Source of the DNA: Bacteroides cutis
GTDB taxonomy: Bacteria > Bacteroidota > Bacteroidia > Bacteroidales > Bacteroidaceae
Assembly: GCF_900241005.1 (NCBI RefSeq)
Contig: NZ_OEST01000003.1
Coordinates: 1 to 64,000 of the forward strand
Direction of reading: 5' to 3'
Length of the DNA: 64,000 nt
The notes beneath the pieces are model-generated. The model was not told where the DNA came from. It made no database searches and worked only from the letters and a program-made list of their open reading frames with translations. Both the position numbers and the translations under genes were made by a program. Positions 1 through 8,779 of the stretch are shown here, piece by piece; position 1 is the stretch's first letter; each line of letters starts with the position of its first letter.

Positions 1-84
1 GATTTCTATCTCTTGCAATACTATTTGCAAAAGTATAAAATCAAATCCCGGAAAAATTTTATTCGCGTAATGCATTAATATAAA

Positions 85-315
85 CTAATTTAAATCATGT
101 CTGAGAAAATTTCTTTGGACAGTAGTGTTTCCATATTTAAGATTTCCACAGTTCGCATCTTTCAATAGAATAGCATAGATGTTATACAGTTTTTTCCCGA
201 ACCGGAGAGGCTTCCCTTTACTGCCTTCAATAACGCTGACCAACGGGTGCAGGGTCTCCACGCCAAAATAGTCGTTGTACTGCTGGACTGTATCAACCTT
301 CATTATTTCACTCAT
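85..315 (-). pseudogene. Truncated AraC-family regulator (N-terminal fragment)
   Basis: The 76-residue reading frame resembles the start of the cupin-like sensor domain of Bacteroidales AraC-type regulators (MKVDTVQQYNDYFGVETLHP and the following segment ending near KYGN). The similarity stops at about position 124, after which the frame ends within some 16 unrelated residues. The rest of the sensor domain and the two helix-turn-helix motifs are missing, so it cannot bind DNA as a normal family member. It lies divergent from the aldo/keto reductase gene, the usual place for its regulator. The abrupt loss of similarity suggests a recombination junction and not a point mutation. The family call is from memory of similar proteins. 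Confidence 0.6.
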
Positions 316-391
316 AATTTCCTCTTTTTTAAGTCATTGCAAATATAGCTATTTTTCTGTGATAGCTTTTCATTCTGCTTTTAATTAAAAG

Positions 392-399
392 CAAAGATA
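392..399 (-). promoter_or_regulatory. -7 element for the truncated AraC gene
   Basis: The minus strand reads TATCTTTG here, a match to the Bacteroidales -7 consensus TAnnTTTG, about 77 bases before the start of the AraC fragment. No good TTG box is seen at the -33 position. Confidence 0.4.
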
Positions 400-420
400 C
401 GGATTCCCGATGGTACGGCA

Positions 421-466
421 TATACCGAAATCATCGTTTTGGATACCAATTTTACTGGTATACCGG
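421..466. promoter_or_regulatory. Candidate operator between AraC fragment and reductase
   Basis: The spacer between the divergent genes holds an inverted repeat TACCA-N7-TGGTA (444-460), and the direct repeat TATACCG occurs at 421-427 and 459-465. Such repeats are what an AraC-type activator could bind. No operator is known for this regulator, so this rests on symmetry alone. Confidence 0.3.
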
Positions 467-541
467 CATCGTTCTTACCGGCCCGTTGAAATTGGTAATT
501 CTATCCGTGAAATTGATACACAGGCTCTTAATTCCCCTATC

Positions 542-549
542 TAATTTTG
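542..549 (+). promoter_or_regulatory. -7 element for the reductase/Tat operon
   Basis: TAATTTTG matches TAnnTTTG and lies about 30 bases before the start codon at 581. The -33 region is poor (the nearest TTG gives a spacer of 26 bases), which would suit an activator-dependent promoter. Confidence 0.45.
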
Positions 550-580
550 CAATCAGAAAGATAATCAAACAGATAACGAC

Positions 581-1768
<1,188 letters not shown>

Positions 1769-1777
1769 GAAGGGCGT

Positions 1778-2806
1778 ATGAGAAAGGTTGTCTTTTATAT
1801 GATGGCCGCCGCCTTGCTGTCGGGTTGCAACGCACGCAACGGGAATATCATGCAAATCGAGGAACAGGGCAGTTTCGCCGTGGGCGGCACGGTGCTCACC
1901 GATTCACTGGGGCGCACCTATCACGGCGACCACGCCTACGTGTTCTATCAGAAACCCGTCGATGCCCGGAAATACCCGCTTGTCTTCGCCCACGGCGTGG
2001 GGCAGTTTTCCAAGACATGGGAAACTACGCCGGACGGCCGCGAGGGGTTCCAGAATATTTTCCTGCGCCGCGGTTTCCAGACTTATCTCGTCGACCAGCC
2101 CCGCCGGGGAAACGCGGGGCGGAGCACGACACCCGCAACCGTTACCCCCGTCTTCGACGAGGAGACGTGGTTCAACCGTTTCCGCGTGGGCATCTGGCCC
2201 GATTATTTCGAGGGCGTGCAGTTCAGCCGCGACAAGGAGGCTCTGAACCAGTATTTCCGTCAGATGACGCCAACTCTCGGCCCTCCCGATCTGGATGTCT
2301 ACGCCAAGGCGTATGCCGCACTGTTCGACAGGATAGGTCCGGCTGTCTTCGTCACCCATTCGCAGGGCGGAGGTGTCGGATGGCTTACACTGCCGCAGAC
2401 AAGGAACATCCGTGCCATCGTCGCCTACGAGCCGGGAACAAACGTGCCTTTTCCCGAAGGGCAGATGCCGGAGGAAGGGAAAGTACTAACCCTGTCGAAG
2501 AAGACCGAAGGCGTGGAAGTGCCGATGGAAGAATTTCTGCAGTTCACGAAAATCCCTATCATCATCTACTATGGCGACAATCTGCCGGAAACCGACGAAC
2601 GGCCGGAACTGTACGAATGGACACGACGCCTGCATCTGATGCGCAAATGGGCTGCCTTGCTCAACGAACACGGCGGCGATGTCACGGTCATTCATCTGCC
2701 GGAGATAGGTTTGAAGGGCAACACCCATTTTCCCTTCTCCGATTTGAACAACGTGGAGGTGGCCGATCACCTGTCGAGATGGTTACATGAGAAAGGACTG
2801 GATTGA
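1778..2806 (+). CDS. Alpha/beta-hydrolase lipoprotein
   Basis: The 342-residue protein has a lipoprotein signal (hydrophobic run ending LLSGC at residue 17), so it is likely anchored on the periplasmic side of a membrane. The hydrolase fold is shown by the oxyanion segment FAHGVGQ, the nucleophile elbow THSQGGGVGW and a late histidine in GNTHFPF. It begins 9 bases after the reductase stop and is surely co-transcribed. The likely reaction is hydrolysis of an ester or similar bond. Together with the reductase it may form a two-step modification of one compound in the periplasm, but this is inference. Confidence 0.85.
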   Translation: MRKVVFYMMAAALLSGCNARNGNIMQIEEQGSFAVGGTVLTDSLGRTYHGDHAYVFYQKPVDARKYPLVFAHGVGQFSKTWETTPDGREGFQNIFLRRGFQTYLVDQPRRGNAGRSTTPATVTPVFDEETWFNRFRVGIWPDYFEGVQFSRDKEALNQYFRQMTPTLGPPDLDVYAKAYAALFDRIGPAVFVTHSQGGGVGWLTLPQTRNIRAIVAYEPGTNVPFPEGQMPEEGKVLTLSKKTEGVEVPMEEFLQFTKIPIIIYYGDNLPETDERPELYEWTRRLHLMRKWAALLNEHGGDVTVIHLPEIGLKGNTHFPFSDLNNVEVADHLSRWLHEKGLD

Positions 2807-2916
2807 GAAGGCGGAGTCATGGACGAAGGAACTTTCTGAAAATGGCGGGAATAGCCGGCGGAACGATGACTGAAAACGACTATTGAGTTAATCGAACAAC
2901 CTTTAACAATTTTCAT

Positions 2917-3114
2917 ATGATACCATTATTTATCGGAGGCATCGGTATGCAGGAAGTGCTGCTGATTGCATTAGTCGTCCTGCTGTTCTTCGGAGGACGC
3001 AAAATTCCCGAACTGATGAAAGGCATCGGCAAAGGTGTCCGTTCATTCAAGGAAGGTATGAACGGCATGGAGAAAGAAATCAGTCCCGAAAATACCGACA
3101 AGAAAGAGGAGTGA
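2917..3114 (+). CDS. tatA: Twin-arginine translocase subunit TatA
   Basis: This is a 65-residue TatA/E protein: one short membrane helix (VLLIALVVLLFFGG), the conserved FGG hinge, then the amphipathic helix KIPELMKGIGKGVRSFKEG and a charged tail. It ends 1 base before tatC, so the two are made together. TatA oligomers form the transport path for folded proteins with RR signals. A 110-base gap after the hydrolase gene holds no gene that I can see. Confidence 0.93.
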   Translation: MIPLFIGGIGMQEVLLIALVVLLFFGGRKIPELMKGIGKGVRSFKEGMNGMEKEISPENTDKKEE

Positions 3115-3115
3115 C

Positions 3116-3919
3116 ATGGCAAAGGAAGACAAAACGGACGGCTTGAGCTTTTGGGAGCACTTGGACGTGCTGCGGACGGCGATTGTTAAAATCGTCGCCG
3201 TGGCCGTCGTGTTCGGTATCGCCGCCTTTTGTTTTAAGGAAAAACTTTTTGCCGTTATCCTTGCCCCGAAAAACGACGGCTTCATCACGTACCGTCTTTT
3301 CAACCGGATTGCAGCATGGGCCGGCGGCGAGACCGGGAGTTTTGCCGTGCAGCTCATCAACACGGGACTGGCCGGGCAGTTCGTCATCCACATGAAGACG
3401 GCATTATGCGCGGGTGTCCTGTGCGCGTCGCCCTATATCCTTTACCAGTTGTTCCGGTTCGTGTCGCCTGCCCTGTATGCCTGCGAGCGGAAATATGCCG
3501 TGCGGATAGTCGGAGGCGGCTATGCAATGTTCCTGATGGGTGTGGCGGTCAGCTACTTTCTTATTTTCCCGCTGACATTCCGTTTCCTTGGAACCTATCA
3601 GGTCAGCGGTGAAGTGGAGAACATGATCGTCTTGCAATCCTACATTTCGACCCTCGTGCTGATGTGCCTGACAATGGGTATCGTGTTCGAGATTCCGATT
3701 TTATCATGGCTGTTTGCCAAATTGGGGTTTCTCACCGCCGATTTCATGCGACGTTACCGGAAGCACGCTATAGTGATTATCCTTATCGTTGCGGCTGTCA
3801 TCACGCCGACTTCGGACGTGTTCACGTTGTCATTGGTCACATTGCCGATGTGGGTTTTATATGAAGCGAGCATTCTGGTCGTAAATAGAGCTGCAAGTAA
3901 AAAGGCAGTAGACAGATAA
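3116..3919 (+). CDS. tatC: Twin-arginine translocase subunit TatC
   Basis: The 267-residue polytopic protein is the Tat signal receptor. Family marks are SFWEHLDVLR near the N-terminus (the E.HL.ELR region), FVSPALYACERK in the first periplasmic part, the GIVFEIPIL motif (F..E.P) and ITPTSDVFT before the last helices; six membrane segments are visible. No tatB is seen, as is usual for Bacteroidota two-component Tat systems. Its position behind a Tat-signal reductase suggests a cargo module that brings both transporter and substrate. Confidence 0.95.
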   Translation: MAKEDKTDGLSFWEHLDVLRTAIVKIVAVAVVFGIAAFCFKEKLFAVILAPKNDGFITYRLFNRIAAWAGGETGSFAVQLINTGLAGQFVIHMKTALCAGVLCASPYILYQLFRFVSPALYACERKYAVRIVGGGYAMFLMGVAVSYFLIFPLTFRFLGTYQVSGEVENMIVLQSYISTLVLMCLTMGIVFEIPILSWLFAKLGFLTADFMRRYRKHAIVIILIVAAVITPTSDVFTLSLVTLPMWVLYEASILVVNRAASKKAVDR

Positions 3920-4063
3920 AGAAACGACATCTTGAAGTGAAAAACAATCTGCCGGCCAAAAGATAAAACAAACCTTTTTACAATAAGAGGTAAGGTACTG
4001 TAACACGTAGGTAATCCGTTTTATAAACGGCAGGTTTTTATTCGTTTCTGCATTATACATAGA

Positions 4064-4102
4064 AAAGCCGTACCCTGCTCGTTTTCCGAAAGGCACGGCT
4101 TT
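4064..4102 (-). terminator. Terminator of the 5.3-4.1 kb minus-strand operon
   Basis: The arms AAAGCCGTACC (4064-4074) and GGCACGGCTTT (4092-4102) pair with one mismatch around a 17-base loop. The minus strand leaves the stem as CTTTT. It lies 20 bases after the stop of the gene ending at 4122. Confidence 0.5.
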
Positions 4103-4121
4103 CATCCCCTAAAAAGAGGAA

Positions 4122-4499
4122 TCAGACAGTGACAACAGTTACATATAAATTCTGTCGCTCCTGTTCGCAGAATTTATCGTACTCGGCTTTGTCCGTGCCG
4201 CTCTCGATAGCCCGGTCGATAACGTCTCCCAACTCGTCGAAACAAACCTCTTCGTTCACACATTCCACCTCCATTCCTTTCACAAGATAGACCTCGTAAT
4301 AATCCGATCCGTTGAGTGCGACGATGACGTACCCTGCGTGCAGCCGTCCGTTCACCTTAATGCGGAGTGCCGGCAAATCCCTGTATAGGGTGGCGGCAAA
4401 CTCTTTGATACCCCACGACATGAGGACGGTCATGGGGGTTAACGCTACTAACTGTTCCTTAATGGTCTGTGCGACCTGCATTACATATTCTTTTTCCAT
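4122..4499 (-). CDS. Small conserved element protein of unknown function
   Basis: I do not recognise a family. The 125-residue protein, from the start MEKEYVMQVAQ, is soluble and mixed alpha/beta. It has a basic, beta-rich middle (ALRIKVNGRLHAGYVIVALN) and an acidic C-terminal half. A longer reading (start 4544) would overlap the preceding gene's end, so the inner ATG at 4499 is chosen. It is the last of four closely spaced minus-strand genes. Confidence 0.7.
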   Translation of the reverse strand: MEKEYVMQVAQTIKEQLVALTPMTVLMSWGIKEFAATLYRDLPALRIKVNGRLHAGYVIVALNGSDYYEVYLVKGMEVECVNEEVCFDELGDVIDRAIESGTDKAEYDKFCEQERQNLYVTVVTV

Positions 4500-4531
4500 A
4501 ATTCTAAGTTTATAAATTATTATTCCATGAT

Positions 4532-4804
4532 TTACTCGAACCAATCGGGGTTATCCTTTTTGAGTTCGGCTATCAACTCGTTTTCGGGAAGCTGAAGCGT
4601 TCTCTCGTCGGTAAAGAAGAAAATCTCGTCATAAATCCTTTCGGCTTCTTTACTGGCAAAACCTTCGTTCTCGTCATTGAAACTGCCGGGCTGCAAGGCA
4701 TCGAGCAGGATTGTCGAACCGATAAGCAATTCTTCGCCATCGACAGATTCCACGATGCGGGAGTAATAAGACCTGCCGTTGAATTGAATCTTAGTTGTTT
4801 TCAT
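4532..4804 (-). CDS. Small acidic hypothetical protein
   Basis: The 90-residue product is not recognised. It starts with a beta-rich part (KTTKIQFNGRSYYSRIVES) and ends in an acidic helix finishing DNPDWFE, and has no signal peptide or membrane segment. It sits 10 bases after the gene ending at 4815 and 32 bases before the next, so it is part of the same operon. Genes of this type are common as accessory genes in Bacteroidales elements. Confidence 0.7.
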   Translation of the reverse strand: MKTTKIQFNGRSYYSRIVESVDGEELLIGSTILLDALQPGSFNDENEGFASKEAERIYDEIFFFTDERTLQLPENELIAELKKDNPDWFE

Positions 4805-4814
4805 ATCGTCGTTT

Positions 4815-5087
4815 TTATATTAATGGTACATTTTTTCCGTGTTCATTGAGGTATTCCATGATATGCTTCGCTTCCTCGTGCGATGCCCGGTTCCGGTCAT
4901 CGTAACGGCGTGTTTCGTCCGCCATGACCTTGATACACGCCTTAATCAGGCGGTACAGGCTTTGCTGAAGCGTCGGGTGCATGTCCGGGATTGCCGCCGC
5001 GAACCGTTCGGGGTTGAAACTGAAACTGTTTACCGCCATTTCCCAGTCTTTGGCGAGGCGGTATTCTTTGCTTTCTTTAATGTCCAT
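4815..5087 (-). CDS. Small helical hypothetical protein
   Basis: The 90-residue protein begins at MDIKESKEYR. A start 30 bases upstream exists but would overlap the previous gene. It is almost all helix (LQQSLYRLIKACIKVMADE, then an acidic/basic HEEAKHIMEYLNEHG). No family is recognised. It is the second gene of the four-gene unit that follows leader A. Confidence 0.65.
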   Translation of the reverse strand: MDIKESKEYRLAKDWEMAVNSFSFNPERFAAAIPDMHPTLQQSLYRLIKACIKVMADETRRYDDRNRASHEEAKHIMEYLNEHGKNVPLI

Positions 5088-5098
5088 ATTCTTGAATT

Positions 5099-5296
5099 TT
5101 AATAGTTCTCGTTGCATATTCTGTCAAGTTCCTCAATTATGGGTGTCACCTTTTTGCCTGTAAGACTTTCTATGTCATACAGCAAGTGCTCCAAGCGTTC
5201 ATACGCCTTTTCTCCCGCTTTTGTAAATTCTCCGGTACTGTCGAATGCGCTACCTTCGCAGCCCAGTTCTTGCAATAATTCTTCTAATGTCTTCAT
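5099..5296 (-). CDS. Very small hypothetical protein, first gene after leader A
   Basis: The 65-residue acidic helical protein (MKTLEELLQELGCEGSAF and on) has a clear start and is followed 11 bases later by the next gene. Its 5' side is the long GC-rich leader described at 5310-5670. The function is unknown. Confidence 0.6.
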   Translation of the reverse strand: MKTLEELLQELGCEGSAFDSTGEFTKAGEKAYERLEHLLYDIESLTGKKVTPIIEELDRICNENY

Positions 5297-5309
5297 TTGT
5301 TAAATTTTA

Positions 5310-5670
5310 ATAATTGTTTTTCTTTTCCCTCCTTTCGGTTCCTTTCTCTGCCTGAACCGCTTTGAGGTTTTACGGATGCGGTACACGGCTGTCGGTACAG
5401 CTTCATACGACGGCTTTTCCTGCCAATTACTCTTTCGCAGAAAGGAAGAATTTGCAGGAAATACACTTCAAGCCGCCGTATCAAGCGCGACAGCGGACCT
5501 TTGCATCTGATAAAACACAACGGTGACGGCAGAGAATGAAGCCGGGAAAGCGGTAAGGGAATCGGTAGAAAAGGGATATGCCCGTCAGGGTTAGAATAGG
5601 GATAAAACGGGCCATGTGCCTGTACTTGCGGGCAGGTAAAAAAGAGAAAGATGGTAAGACTATAAAGGAG
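5310..5670 (-). repeat. Leader A of a repeated intergenic family
   Basis: This GC-rich stretch between the start at 5296 and the parA-operon terminator holds no convincing gene. Positions 5335-5507 are a near copy of 7506-7676 and 8397-8570. Three blocks recur in all family members: a pyrimidine block TTCCCTCC / TTCTCTGCCTG beside the gene (a polypurine run in the mRNA), ACCTTTGC at 5497-5504 (about 200 bases from the start codon), and TATAAAGG at 5661-5668 (365 bases away). The short basic frame on the minus strand is in different frames in different copies and is not called. Confidence 0.7.
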
Positions 5671-5704
5671 GAATGCGCCCTATGGAAACAGCGGGCGGAT
5701 AAAA

Positions 5705-5753
5705 AAGGACGCATGGCTGCCGTCTCCGGGGTGGGCAGACGCGGTAGCCATGC
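5705..5753 (-). terminator. Terminator of the ssb-parA operon
   Basis: The arms GCATGGCTGCCGTCT (5711-5725) and AGACGCGGTAGCCATGC (5737-5753) form a strong stem with a small bulge. On the minus strand it is followed by a run of six T residues. It begins 7 bases after the stop of the RHH gene. Confidence 0.75.
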
Positions 5754-5759
5754 CTGTGT

Positions 5760-6014
5760 TTATTGTTCGTTCTTCTCCAGATACTCTTTCATTGCCTCGT
5801 TCACGATGTCTTTCAGCGACATGTTCTTCTTGATGGCGAGGAATTTCATACGGGTATGAATGCTTTTGTTGATGACGAAGTTGCAATGAACCGCCGTTTC
5901 TTTTTCCGTGGGGGCTGCTACCGGCTGTTTTCCGCCGGTAGTCTTTTTCGTAGGTGACAGCAACCCGTCCAGTCCGCCTTTCATGCTGTCTTTCAGTAAA
6001 TCGCTCTTGCTCAT
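5760..6014 (-). CDS. Ribbon-helix-helix partner of ParA (ParB-like)
   Basis: The 84-residue protein has a flexible N-terminal half (SPTKKTTGGKQPVAAPTEKE) and a C-terminal ribbon-helix-helix: beta strand HCNFVINKSIHTRMK, then helices KFLAIKKNMSLKDIVNEAM and KEYLEKN. It lies 7 bases after parA. Small RHH proteins next to ParA act as centromere-binding proteins and as repressors of their own operon (established for ParG-type systems). The AT-rich repeats at 6820-6990 are the likely DNA target. Confidence 0.75.
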   Translation of the reverse strand: MSKSDLLKDSMKGGLDGLLSPTKKTTGGKQPVAAPTEKETAVHCNFVINKSIHTRMKFLAIKKNMSLKDIVNEAMKEYLEKNEQ

Positions 6015-6021
6015 ATCGGGA

Positions 6022-6777
6022 TTATTTTAATTTCAGTACCTCTTGCGCCAGTGCCATGTAGTCCTTGGCTCCGTTGCTGTTCCTGCTATACTCGAAGATG
6101 TTCTTGCCCTTTATGGGAGCTTCGGCCAAAGATACGTTATCCCGTATAACGGTCTTGAACACCTTTTCGCAGAATGAATCCTTGACGAGTTCGGCCACAC
6201 TTTTGTTCAGTGTCTTGCGTTTGTCGAACTGGGTAATTACAATGCCACCAATAGCGAGTTTCGGATTCAGGCGTTCCTGGACGGTGGCAATCACATTCAT
6301 GATCTTGGCCATGCCGCGCATGGCGAGGAATTGTGCCTGTACCGGGATAATCAGGTAGTCTGCGGCGGTAAGGGCGTTCAGCGTCAGCAACCCCAACGAG
6401 GGCGGACAGTCGATAAGGATATAATCGAATTTCCGGTTTTCGAGCAACTTGCCAATCAGGCCGTTCAATATCAGTTCCCGTCCCGGCTCGTTGATGAGTT
6501 CTGCCTCGGCAGCCGAGAGGTCGAGGCAGGACGGTACGACGGTTACACCTCCTGCCGTTTCAACTAATGGCAAGGGGTATTTGCCTTTCATCGCCCCGTA
6601 CACCGTCTGTTCTTCCTCAATGGAGAGGCCGAAGGATTCCGTAAGGTTCGCCTGACCGTCCATGTCGATAGCCAGCACGCGCTTTTTCTTTTGCTGCAGG
6701 GCCGCAGCCAGATTGATGGTGGTGGTCGTCTTTCCGACCCCTCCCTTATGGTTCAAGACCGCAATTATTTTTGTCAT
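6022..6777 (-). CDS. parA: ParA-family partition ATPase
   Basis: The 251-residue protein has the deviant Walker A KGGVGKTTTT at residues 11-20, switch I region DMDGQANLT, and Walker B DYILIDCPPSLGLLTLNAL. It binds nucleoid DNA with ATP and moves or spaces element copies together with the RHH protein downstream. It is of ordinary length and complete. A TAACTTTG promoter element lies 25-32 bases upstream of the start. Confidence 0.92.
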   Translation of the reverse strand: MTKIIAVLNHKGGVGKTTTTINLAAALQQKKKRVLAIDMDGQANLTESFGLSIEEEQTVYGAMKGKYPLPLVETAGGVTVVPSCLDLSAAEAELINEPGRELILNGLIGKLLENRKFDYILIDCPPSLGLLTLNALTAADYLIIPVQAQFLAMRGMAKIMNVIATVQERLNPKLAIGGIVITQFDKRKTLNKSVAELVKDSFCEKVFKTVIRDNVSLAEAPIKGKNIFEYSRNSNGAKDYMALAQEVLKLK

Positions 6778-6801
6778 CGTTTCACTCTTTTATTCCACTT
6801 G

Positions 6802-6809
6802 CAAAGTTA
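6802..6809 (-). promoter_or_regulatory. -7 element for parA
   Basis: The minus strand reads TAACTTTG, matching TAnnTTTG, about 25 bases before the parA start. It lies next to the repeat array, so the RHH protein could repress it. Confidence 0.45.
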
Positions 6810-6819
6810 ATACTATTTT

Positions 6820-6990
6820 TCGTAAATACTAAAATTAGTATATACTAATTCACTAAAAACTATTGTTTTAGCAGTGTAGTATTTTAGTATTTACTACTAT
6901 ACTAAAATAAAGTTTGACTAAGAGTAGTATATCCTACATTCGCAGACGAGTGGCTTACTAATCTACTACATATAGGATATACTACATTTA
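6820..6990. repeat. AT-rich palindromic repeat array (candidate centromere/operator)
   Basis: The 240 bases between parA and ssb are very AT-rich and full of TAGTA/TACTA units. There is a perfect 18-base palindrome at 6833-6850 (AATTAGTAT and its complement) and a 12-base inverted repeat TAGTATATCCTA at 6925-6936 with TAGGATATACTA at 6973-6984. Single TACTA and TAGTA copies fill the spaces between. Its place upstream of a ParA/RHH pair fits a partition site and autoregulatory operator; an origin cannot be excluded. Confidence 0.6.
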
Positions 6991-7023
6991 GTATTCGCTT
7001 ATTTTCAAAGGTTTACTCTCTTA

Positions 7024-7437
7024 TCAGAAAGGCAAATCCTCCTTTTCGTCCTGCGGGAAATCTGCAGGAGGAACGGGTGCGCCGTCTGCTCCGCTTACTG
7101 CATTGTCCTCTCCGGCTGCCGCGCCTTCCCGCCTTCCGGTATTGATAAAGGCAATACTCTCTGCCGTGATGGAGAGCTGTATCTGGCTCTCGCCGTTCTT
7201 GTCTTTCCACAGGGAAGATGACAGCGTGCCGTCAACAAGTATGAGTCTCCCTTTCGTCAGATATTCGGACAAGCGGATATGGTTGTCCTTGTTGCTGCGT
7301 ACCCTTATCCAAGTGGTGATGTTTTGCCCCTTTGAATAATCGTCAACGGCTATGTCCATAGCCATGAATGAGCCGTGTGCTCCTGAAATTACTTGGCAAT
7401 CTTTGCCGATGCGTCCGATAGTGTGAACATGTAACAT
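7024..7437 (-). CDS. ssb: Single-stranded DNA-binding protein
   Basis: The 137-residue OB-fold protein has the SSB pattern: MLHVHTIGRIGKDCQVI, then ITTWIRVRSNKDN, and GRLILVDGTLSSSLWKDKNGE for the third strand region. It ends in a low-complexity tail with the acidic tip EDLPF, the protein-interaction tip typical of SSBs. It protects single-stranded DNA during transfer or replication of the element. It precedes the parA unit and follows leader B. Confidence 0.85.
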   Translation of the reverse strand: MLHVHTIGRIGKDCQVISGAHGSFMAMDIAVDDYSKGQNITTWIRVRSNKDNHIRLSEYLTKGRLILVDGTLSSSLWKDKNGESQIQLSITAESIAFINTGRREGAAAGEDNAVSGADGAPVPPADFPQDEKEDLPF

Positions 7438-7479
7438 AATAGAAAATTGTTTGTGGCAAGGTGGTTGGTCCTGCCGTTA

Positions 7480-7795
7480 CCTAACTGTTTATTTTTTCCC
7501 TCTTTTCGGTTCCTTTCTCTGCCTGAACCGTTCCGGGATTTTATAGATGCGGTACCCGGCTGCCGGTACAGCTTCATACGACGGCTTTTCTTGCCAATTA
7601 CTCTTCGTAGAAGGAAGAATTTGCAAGAAATACACTTCAAGCCGCCGGATCAAGCGCGGCAGCCTACCTTTGCATCTGAAAAATCGGACGGTGACGGCAG
7701 AGAGGAGACCGTAGAGGTTATACATATAATTGATATAAAGGGAAGAGGGCTTCGCCCAAGTATAAGAGCAGAGGAAAAGAGAGAGGTATAAAAGG
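7480..7795 (-). repeat. Leader B of the repeated intergenic family
   Basis: A second near copy of leader A covers 7506-7676. It has the same blocks: TTTTTCCCTC near the gene, TACCTTTGC at 7665-7673 (228 bases from the ssb start) and TATAAAAGG at 7787-7795 (350 bases). A small hairpin GGGCTTCGCCC lies at 7747-7757. No gene is supported in the stretch 7438-7905. Confidence 0.7.
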
Positions 7796-7829
7796 AAACC
7801 GCCAACGGAGTTGCGGTAATTTACAAACG

Positions 7830-7873
7830 GGTATCGTGCCCTTCACCGACGATGTTGTCATAGGCACGATACC
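7830..7873. terminator. Perfect 11-bp hairpin after the 148-residue gene
   Basis: GGTATCGTGCC (7830-7840) pairs perfectly with GGCACGATACC (7863-7873). It lies 33 bases past the stop of the minus-strand gene ending at 7906. There is no T run, so it is a weak intrinsic terminator or a 3' end stabiliser. Confidence 0.4.
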
Positions 7874-7905
7874 TTATCATAGCTTATTTTGTCAGAACCG
7901 GTATC

Positions 7906-8352
7906 TCAAAGGGAGGAATGCAGCAAATCGCCCATCCTTTGTTCTGGCAAAGTACAAAACCCTCTGACGATAGTATCTCCGTTTACGCCTTCAAGTCCGG
8001 CGAACATTTGTAATGCGTCAAACCCTCTGTCGAACTGTTCCATGATGACGGCGGGGGCAAAATGGATAATCCCGTGAGGGTAGCTTTTCGATGTGCCAAT
8101 CCACCCGCGCAAATAATCATCGAAACAGCCTTCTGCTCTTGACGCATGGAACTCTTGTGAATGGGAACTGCAAATGGTTTTACCGTAGATTTCGTCTCCT
8201 AAAATTAAAGTTCCCGTTTGCGGATTGTACATAAAACGCCGATTGGTTATTTGAAGAATATCTATGATTTCCCATTTGACATTGATAACCATCAGGATTT
8301 TTTCAACCTGCCTTTTCATGCGTTTGCCTGTTTTACAATTTTTCTTGTCCAT
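7906..8352 (-). CDS. Conserved element protein of unknown function
   Basis: The 148-residue product from MDKKNCKTGK is not recognised. It has a basic N-terminus, then an alpha/beta part with FMYNPQTGTLILGDEIYGK, HSQEFHASRAEGCFDDYLRGWIG and a final VNGDTIVRGFCTLPEQRMGD. The open frame continues upstream to 8547, but that part is leader C sequence in this frame and is left out. An alternative start lies at 8319 (MKRQVEKIL). Confidence 0.6.
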   Translation of the reverse strand: MDKKNCKTGKRMKRQVEKILMVINVKWEIIDILQITNRRFMYNPQTGTLILGDEIYGKTICSSHSQEFHASRAEGCFDDYLRGWIGTSKSYPHGIIHFAPAVIMEQFDRGFDALQMFAGLEGVNGDTIVRGFCTLPEQRMGDLLHSSL

Positions 8353-8384
8353 CACTTGTCTTTTATGCCGTGAAACATCTGCTT

Positions 8385-8660
8385 TTTTACCCTTTTTTCG
8401 ATTCTTCTCTCTGTCTGAACCGTTCCGGGATTTTACAGATGCGGAACACGGCTGCCGACAGGGCTTCATACGGTGGGTTTCCCGGCCAATTACGCTTTCA
8501 TGGAAAGGAAGAATTTGCGGGGAATGCACTTCAAGCCGCCGGATCAAGCATGGCAGCCGACCTTTGCATCTGGCAAACCGGACGATACCGGCAGAGAGGA
8601 GACCGGAACAGACCGGTAAATATGATGGTAAAAAGGGAGTACGGCTTTGCCTGTATAAAT
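8385..8660 (-). repeat. Leader C of the repeated intergenic family
   Basis: The third near copy covers 8397-8570. ACCTTTGC is at 8560-8567 (208 bases from the gene start), with a weaker TATAAAT at 8654-8660 (302 bases). It lies directly upstream of the gene starting at 8352. No gene is seen here. Confidence 0.65.
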
Positions 8661-8779
8661 GCAGGGGAAGCGAAGTAGAAAAGGGTCCGGCTTGGGCGGG
8701 TCAGGCAAGGGTCTGCCGGGGCAAACATGAAAGGGATTCTCCTTATCCGCTCCACGCCTGAATTTCGACCGGGCGGAAT

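Noticed and set aside
5293..5520. A short basic protein encoded in leader A (and similar frames in leaders B and C)
   Set aside because: The frame is broken in copy B, where the matching residues fall in two frames, and the start differs in each copy. A conserved RNA or DNA signal explains the similarity better.
8353..8547. Upstream extension of the gene at 7906-8352
   Set aside because: The added 65 residues are simply leader C read in that frame.
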